Assembly (NCBI GenBank): GCA_021780625.1
Contig: JAJXYI010000440.1
Span: 1-12,157, forward strand
Length of the DNA stretch: 12,157 nucleotides
Source: a bacterium
GTDB lineage: Bacteria; Verrucomicrobiota; Verrucomicrobiae; Opitutales; Opitutaceae
Reading direction: 5' to 3'
Position 1 is the first letter of the stretch. Every line of letters starts with the position of its first letter. The notes below the pieces were generated by a model. That model did no database searches and was not told the DNA's origin. It saw only the letters and a list, made by a program, of their open reading frames with translations. Both the position numbers and the translations under genes were made by a program. This document shows positions 8,218-12,157 of this stretch, piece by piece.

Positions 8218-11009
8218 GTCCGCCTCCCTTCCATCATGGCGAAGGGACCAGGCTCCACCGCGCTTTCGATGCCCTCCGGGAAGAGCGCCTCATAGGCCTC
8301 GTCCCAGGTTCGGCGCGGCGCCGGCGGCCAGAAGCGGCCCGCGGCGATCGCACGCGCCACCGCGACGGCGCAGGACTCCGCCTCGCGGAGTCGATCCGCG
8401 CCGAGTTCCTCCCAGATGCGCACCTCGGTCTCCTCCTTGGTCTTCGGAAGGATGAAGTAACCGGCAGCCGGCTCGACCCCGGTCATGACCCGCGTGGCGA
8501 GCACGTACAGCGGGAGCTGGAGATCGGTCCATCGGCGCGCGCGCCCCTCGACCTCGAGGCGCGCCTCGGGCAGGACATGGTCTGCCGCCACGGGCACGGT
8601 CGCCCAGTGCGTGTCCCTCGGAGACTTCGCCTTGTCGGCCGTCTTGTAGTCGAGCACGCGGATACGGCCGTCGGCATGGCGGTCGATGCGATCGATGACG
8701 CCTCCAAACCGGAACCCGCCGATTTCCAGGCTCCAGGAGCGCTCGGTTTCCACCGTGCGCCACCCCTCGGCCCGCTGGGCCGCCTCGACTGTTGCCGCGG
8801 CCCGCAGCCGGGCTGCCGCAGCCTCAAGCTGTAGTTTCACGGCAAACGAACCCAGGCGGCCGAACCGTTCCGCGGCGGCGGCATTGAGCTGGGACACGAG
8901 AAATTCCGCCAGCATCGCCTCGTCCTCGACCTCGCGCATCACCGAATCCTTCGCCATCGCCTCAAAGGCCGCGTGGCAGAGCGTGCCGAAGTCGGTCGGG
9001 TCCAGGTCGCGCTTCTCGGTGTCGAGCGGCCGCGCGCGCAGGCCGTACTCCAGATAATAGCGATACGGACAATCGAGGTACGCCCTGATCGCGCTCGCCG
9101 ACAGGCTCTGCGGCAGCGTTGCAGGAAGCGCCTTGAGTCGCCAGGGAATGACCCGCGGCGGTTTCGCTTCGGGCGGAGGCAGGGGTTCGAACAGGTATCT
9201 CGCGGTGGCAATGAGTTCCTCGTCAGAGCACGCGAACAGCAGGCGCGAAGGCTGGAGGGGATCGCCCCCGCCGCCGAGCTTGGGGACCAGGATGTCGACG
9301 CGGCCCGACTCGGAGCGTGAGCGCACCGCTGCCTCGAGGAGGAGGCGGTCGCGAGCCTGCCTGCGGTCGTTGCTCTCCAGGCCAAGGTGCCGCCGCAGAG
9401 TCTCCGGCATGAACGGATCGCCCTGCGTCGTCTCGGGCACCGAGCCCTCGTTGAAACCGCCCACCACCAGGTGCGGCGCAGGGTCGAACGCGATCTCCAT
9501 CCAGCCCTGCAGGTCCCAGGCCTCGTCGGGACGCGCTGGATACAGGCGCAGGGAATTGAGGAGCCGCCCCAGAAGCGCCGGCCAGAAATCGCCGGGTAGC
9601 GAGGCATGCCGCGCCTCGACCGAGGCCAGGCTGGCCAGCTCGCGGGCCAGCGCGGCCGCGGCCTCCGCCTCTTCCAGGGCTCCCGCATCCACGCGGGCGT
9701 CCGCATGCACCTCGGCGACCAGATCCGACAAGGTTCGGAAAAACGGCTCCCGCCGAAACCGGGCCGCAGCCGCCGAGAACCATTCGAGCACCTGACGCAG
9801 GCCGTCCCTTCCCTCCGCCCGTGCGGCCTCGATCGCAGCACCAAGTCCCGAAGGAAGGCGTGCCACCGCGAGCGCATCCAGCTGAACCGAGAACTCCACC
9901 GGTCCCTGAAACCAGCCCACACGCCCCGACGCGTACGCGCAGAACGCGGGATTTCGCGCCAGCAGGTGCGCCGCCCCAAGTCCGTCCTCGCCCGCAAGGC
10001 CGGCAAGCGTGCGGACCGTTGCGGCGATCGCACTCCGGGCCAGCGGTCGTCCGGCGGGATCGTGGTGCCCGAGCCCGCGCGCTTCGAACTCGGCCGCCAC
10101 CGTCGACACCAGGTTCGGGTCCGCCAGCGTGATCGACAGGCTCGACGGCGCCCGTGTGTATGCTTCGGCGAGGCCCGCCACGCGCCGGGCCAGCTCAGCC
10201 GGATCCTTCAACGAGCGGATCGCGCAGCGGGGACCGTCGAGTTTCAACGGACGGCGCGGACTGTCGGTCGCGGGCCGTCCCCAGGCATCGTGCAGCGACA
10301 GCTCCGGCGCTCCGTGCACGACCACCTGGACCGGCAAACCGTCCGACCAGCGCGCGAGTATCCGTTCGGCCACAGGAGACAGGTCCGGCACGGCGGCGAC
10401 TACGATCCGCCGGATATCCGGAGGCGGCGGTACCTCATCCACCACCCTTGCGAGCCGAAGGAACGGATCCTCGAAGGAACGCTCGGCCAGCCTCGCCCGC
10501 CAGCGGTCCTCGATCAACGCGAGCGACGCCCACCGCTCGGGTTCGTAATCCGTCCCGGACGTGCGCGTCGCGACACCGTGAAAATCGATCAGGGCCCGGT
10601 TCAGCTCGGTCTTGAGGCGCGCCAACTGCTCCGCAAAGCCGAGCGCCCAGGCGCCGTCGCGGCGCGGCGGGTCGACCGGCACCAGCGCCCTGACCTCATC
10701 GAGATCGAGCGCCTTCAGCACCTCCCCCCAGGCCGCCAACTGGTCGGGATGGGAGGGTCCACCATCGGCCGCGACCACGGCTTCGATCCACTCGGGAGTG
10801 GCAATGTGCGGCGCAAGGATGCCCGTTCCAATCTCCCGCGCACGCTCGGCCAGCACAGCCCTAAGCCGGCGCCCGGCCTGGCGCGTCGGCACGACCACCG
10901 CGACATCCGACAAATCCCAGGGCGCCGAGACCTGCCCTGCGCAGAGCCAGGCCGCGAGTTGCGGCAGCAGGGGCTGGGTCCAGGGGATGACGTGCGTCTC
11001 GCGCGGCAT
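8214..11009 (-). CDS. addB: AddB-like subunit, PD-(D/E)XK nuclease with degenerate helicase region
   Basis: Predicted second subunit of the AddAB DNA-end-processing nuclease. From ATG 11009 the protein has 931 residues; GTG 11021 would add four. The N-terminal half resembles a superfamily 1 helicase fold (VVVPTRQAGRRL matches the position of motif Ia), but I see no Walker A GKT, so it is unlikely to hydrolyse ATP. A GGFNEGSVPE segment (517-526) matches the GLNEG-type motif of AddB/RexB proteins. The C-terminal third is a PD-(D/E)XK nuclease: SASAIRAYLDCPYRYYLEYGL, FGTLCH, GVIDRID with its first Asp codon at 8691-8693, LDYKTA (codons within 8640-8654) and LQLPLY. In Bacillus AddB four cysteines (one before, three after the nuclease motifs) hold a [4Fe-4S] cluster. 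Here only the first (codon 9069-9071) remains and the C-terminal group is replaced (8281-8340). The gene begins 78 bases after the peptidase stop and overlaps addA by four bases. Confidence 0.85.
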   Translation of the reverse strand: MPRETHVIPWTQPLLPQLAAWLCAGQVSAPWDLSDVAVVVPTRQAGRRLRAVLAERAREIGTGILAPHIATPEWIEAVVAADGGPSHPDQLAAWGEVLKALDLDEVRALVPVDPPRRDGAWALGFAEQLARLKTELNRALIDFHGVATRTSGTDYEPERWASLALIEDRWRARLAERSFEDPFLRLARVVDEVPPPPDIRRIVVAAVPDLSPVAERILARWSDGLPVQVVVHGAPELSLHDAWGRPATDSPRRPLKLDGPRCAIRSLKDPAELARRVAGLAEAYTRAPSSLSITLADPNLVSTVAAEFEARGLGHHDPAGRPLARSAIAATVRTLAGLAGEDGLGAAHLLARNPAFCAYASGRVGWFQGPVEFSVQLDALAVARLPSGLGAAIEAARAEGRDGLRQVLEWFSAAAARFRREPFFRTLSDLVAEVHADARVDAGALEEAEAAAALARELASLASVEARHASLPGDFWPALLGRLLNSLRLYPARPDEAWDLQGWMEIAFDPAPHLVVGGFNEGSVPETTQGDPFMPETLRRHLGLESNDRRQARDRLLLEAAVRSRSESGRVDILVPKLGGGGDPLQPSRLLFACSDEELIATARYLFEPLPPPEAKPPRVIPWRLKALPATLPQSLSASAIRAYLDCPYRYYLEYGLRARPLDTEKRDLDPTDFGTLCHAAFEAMAKDSVMREVEDEAMLAEFLVSQLNAAAAERFGRLGSFAVKLQLEAAAARLRAAATVEAAQRAEGWRTVETERSWSLEIGGFRFGGVIDRIDRHADGRIRVLDYKTADKAKSPRDTHWATVPVAADHVLPEARLEVEGRARRWTDLQLPLYVLATRVMTGVEPAAGYFILPKTKEETEVRIWEELGADRLREAESCAVAVARAIAAGRFWPPAPRRTWDEAYEALFPEGIESAVEPGPFAMMEGRRT
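8223..8228 (-). promoter_or_regulatory. Shine-Dalgarno of addA inside the end of addB
   Basis: On the minus strand GGGAGG lies five bases before the GTG start of addA (8215-8217), within the last codons of addB. It is the clearest ribosome-binding site in the window. It fixes the addA start and, with the GTGA stop/start overlap, indicates that ribosomes finishing addB re-initiate on addA, which suits two subunits made in fixed ratio. Confidence 0.75.
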
Positions 11010-11087
11010 GGCACGCGCCACTCTGGGGTGCGCCGCCGCGCGCTCAAGCGTGGAGACGCCCGAACGCGCGATTCGCGGCCACGCGAC

Positions 11088-12157
11088 TCACGCCAGCCCC
11101 GCCCGGACCAGCAGCGCCTTGGGGTCGGGATCCCGACCCATGAAGCGGCGGAACAACACCGCAGGATCCTCCGAATTGCCCTTGCTCAGGACGTGTTCGA
11201 CGAATTCGCCGCCGACGCGCTCGCTGAAGAGGCCTTCGTTGAGGAATCGCGTGAAGGCGTCCGCCTCCAGCACTTCCGCCCACTTGTATGAATAATAGCC
11301 CGACGCGTAGCCGACGGGATCAGCGAAGATGTGCGTGAATCGCCGGACGATGGTCGGCGAAGGCGGCTCCGTGGGCACGATCGTATCGGCGATCGCAGCG
11401 CGCACCGCGGCCTCGAGGTCGCCCGCGCCGAATTCGCCCGCCCGCAGATGCAGCAGCAGGTCCATCTTGGCGAACTGGATCTGGCGCATGGTCGCACAAC
11501 CGGCCCGAAACTGGCGCGCCGCACGCATCCGGCTGAATAGCTCATCGGGAATCGGCTGGCCCGTCTCATGATGCCGGGCGAACAGATCCAGGCTCTCCCG
11601 TTCCCAGCACCAGTTTTCCATGATCTGCGAGGGAAGCTCCACGAAATCCCAGGCGACGTTGACGCCGTTGAGCGAATGAATCTCCACCTCGCCGAGCAGG
11701 TGGTGCAGCAGGTGTCCGAATTCGTGAAAGACCGTCTCCACCTCGCGGTGCGACAGCAGGGCCGGCTTGCCGTCGACCGGCGGAGTCATGTTCCCACAAA
11801 TCAGCCCCAGATGCGGCGCGCGCCCCCCGTCGGGCGTCGGCCCGCCGGTGAGCAGGTAGTTCATCCAGGCGCCGCCGCGTTTCGATTCGCGGGGATGCCA
11901 ATCGGCATAAAATGAACCGATATGCCGCCCCTGCCGGTCGTGGACGTCGTAGAAGCGGACCTCGGGATGCCAGACGTCGACGGTACCCGGCGCACGCTCC
12001 GTGATGCGCAGCCCGAAGACGCGCGAAGCGAGTTCAAACAGGCCGGAGATGACCCGATCCATCGGGAAGTACGGCCTCAGCGCCTCGTCGTCGAAGTCGT
12101 AGCTGGCCTTGCGCAGGCGCTCGGCCCAGAACGCCAGGTCCCACGGCGCGAGCCGTC
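11088..12157 (-). CDS. M3 family oligopeptidase, thimet/oligopeptidase A type (N-terminal part missing)
   Basis: A cytoplasmic zinc metallopeptidase that degrades short peptides. The frame runs open to the right edge, so the gene begins outside. About 355 C-terminal residues are present, against about 680 in E. coli oligopeptidase A. The ATG at 12062 is internal: the upstream codons encode [15 protein letters not shown] and LRPYFP, which match conserved M3 sequence. The zinc site is HEFGH (codons 11712-11726), with the third ligand Glu in QIMENW (codon 11616-11618). The substrate-binding tyrosine and glycine region [13 protein letters not shown] and a conventional C-terminus are also present. 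Features are those of an active enzyme of the PrlC/Dcp group. From the visible part I favour oligopeptidase A (prlC) over peptidyl-dipeptidase Dcp, but the N-terminal half would be needed to decide, so no symbol is given. It is followed after 66-78 bases by addB on the same strand. That gap shows no clear promoter or terminator. Confidence 0.93.
   Translation of the reverse strand, partial: RLAPWDLAFWAERLRKASYDFDDEALRPYFPMDRVISGLFELASRVFGLRITERAPGTVDVWHPEVRFYDVHDRQGRHIGSFYADWHPRESKRGGAWMNYLLTGGPTPDGGRAPHLGLICGNMTPPVDGKPALLSHREVETVFHEFGHLLHHLLGEVEIHSLNGVNVAWDFVELPSQIMENWCWERESLDLFARHHETGQPIPDELFSRMRAARQFRAGCATMRQIQFAKMDLLLHLRAGEFGAGDLEAAVRAAIADTIVPTEPPSPTIVRRFTHIFADPVGYASGYYSYKWAEVLEADAFTRFLNEGLFSERVGGEFVEHVLSKGNSEDPAVLFRRFMGRDPDPKALLVRAGLA

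Noticed and set aside
9606..11291. Open frame of 561 codons on the plus strand, antisense to addB and the peptidase end
   Set aside because: It crosses two minus-strand genes and their gap, is very Arg-rich and shows no domain. A GC-rich codon bias effect explains it.
12060..12062. ATG at 12062 (minus strand) as the start of the M3 peptidase
   Set aside because: Conserved M3 residues are encoded in frame upstream of it up to the window edge, so it is an internal methionine.

Overview
This 12.2 kb, strongly GC-rich window comes from a bacterial chromosome. It holds six genes packed with almost no intergenic space. No tRNA, rRNA, insertion sequence, CRISPR array or phage gene was seen, and no stretch over 300 bases lacks a gene. 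I see no sign of recent transfer. The gene set (a ferrochelatase with an internal cysteine-rich insert, an AddAB-type recombination nuclease, a thimet-family oligopeptidase, a rhomboid protease and a PAS hybrid kinase) suggests a Gram-negative-type bacterium. A verrucomicrobial (Opitutae-like) source is my best guess, but it rests on general resemblance and is low confidence.

Layout. Plus strand, left: the 3' part of a ferrochelatase gene (hemH, 1-897, start lost off the left edge). After 46 bases follows an 889-residue soluble hybrid sensor histidine kinase with four predicted PAS domains, a histidine kinase core and a receiver (944-3613). The kinase meets a minus-strand block tail to tail, with 10 bases between the stops. 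In transcription order the minus block is: an M3 oligopeptidase (11088 to beyond the right edge), an AddB-like nuclease subunit (8214-11009), an AddA-like helicase-nuclease (5113-8217) and a rhomboid intramembrane protease with extra N- and C-terminal parts (3624-5060).

How the genes work together. addB and addA are fused by a GTGA stop/start overlap and almost certainly encode the two subunits of one double-strand-break resection enzyme. Both keep a PD-(D/E)XK nuclease active site, and only AddA keeps a full set of helicase motifs. The AddB-like subunit lacks the cysteines that hold the iron-sulfur cluster in the Bacillus enzyme. The M3 peptidase and the rhomboid may share transcripts with addBA, but no functional link is evident. 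The ferrochelatase makes haem. The kinase has no dedicated response-regulator gene in view and uses an attached receiver.

I found no previously undescribed system here. The points most worth a second look are the altered AddB, the multidomain rhomboid, the [2Fe-2S]-type ferrochelatase and a possible leaderless start for the kinase.
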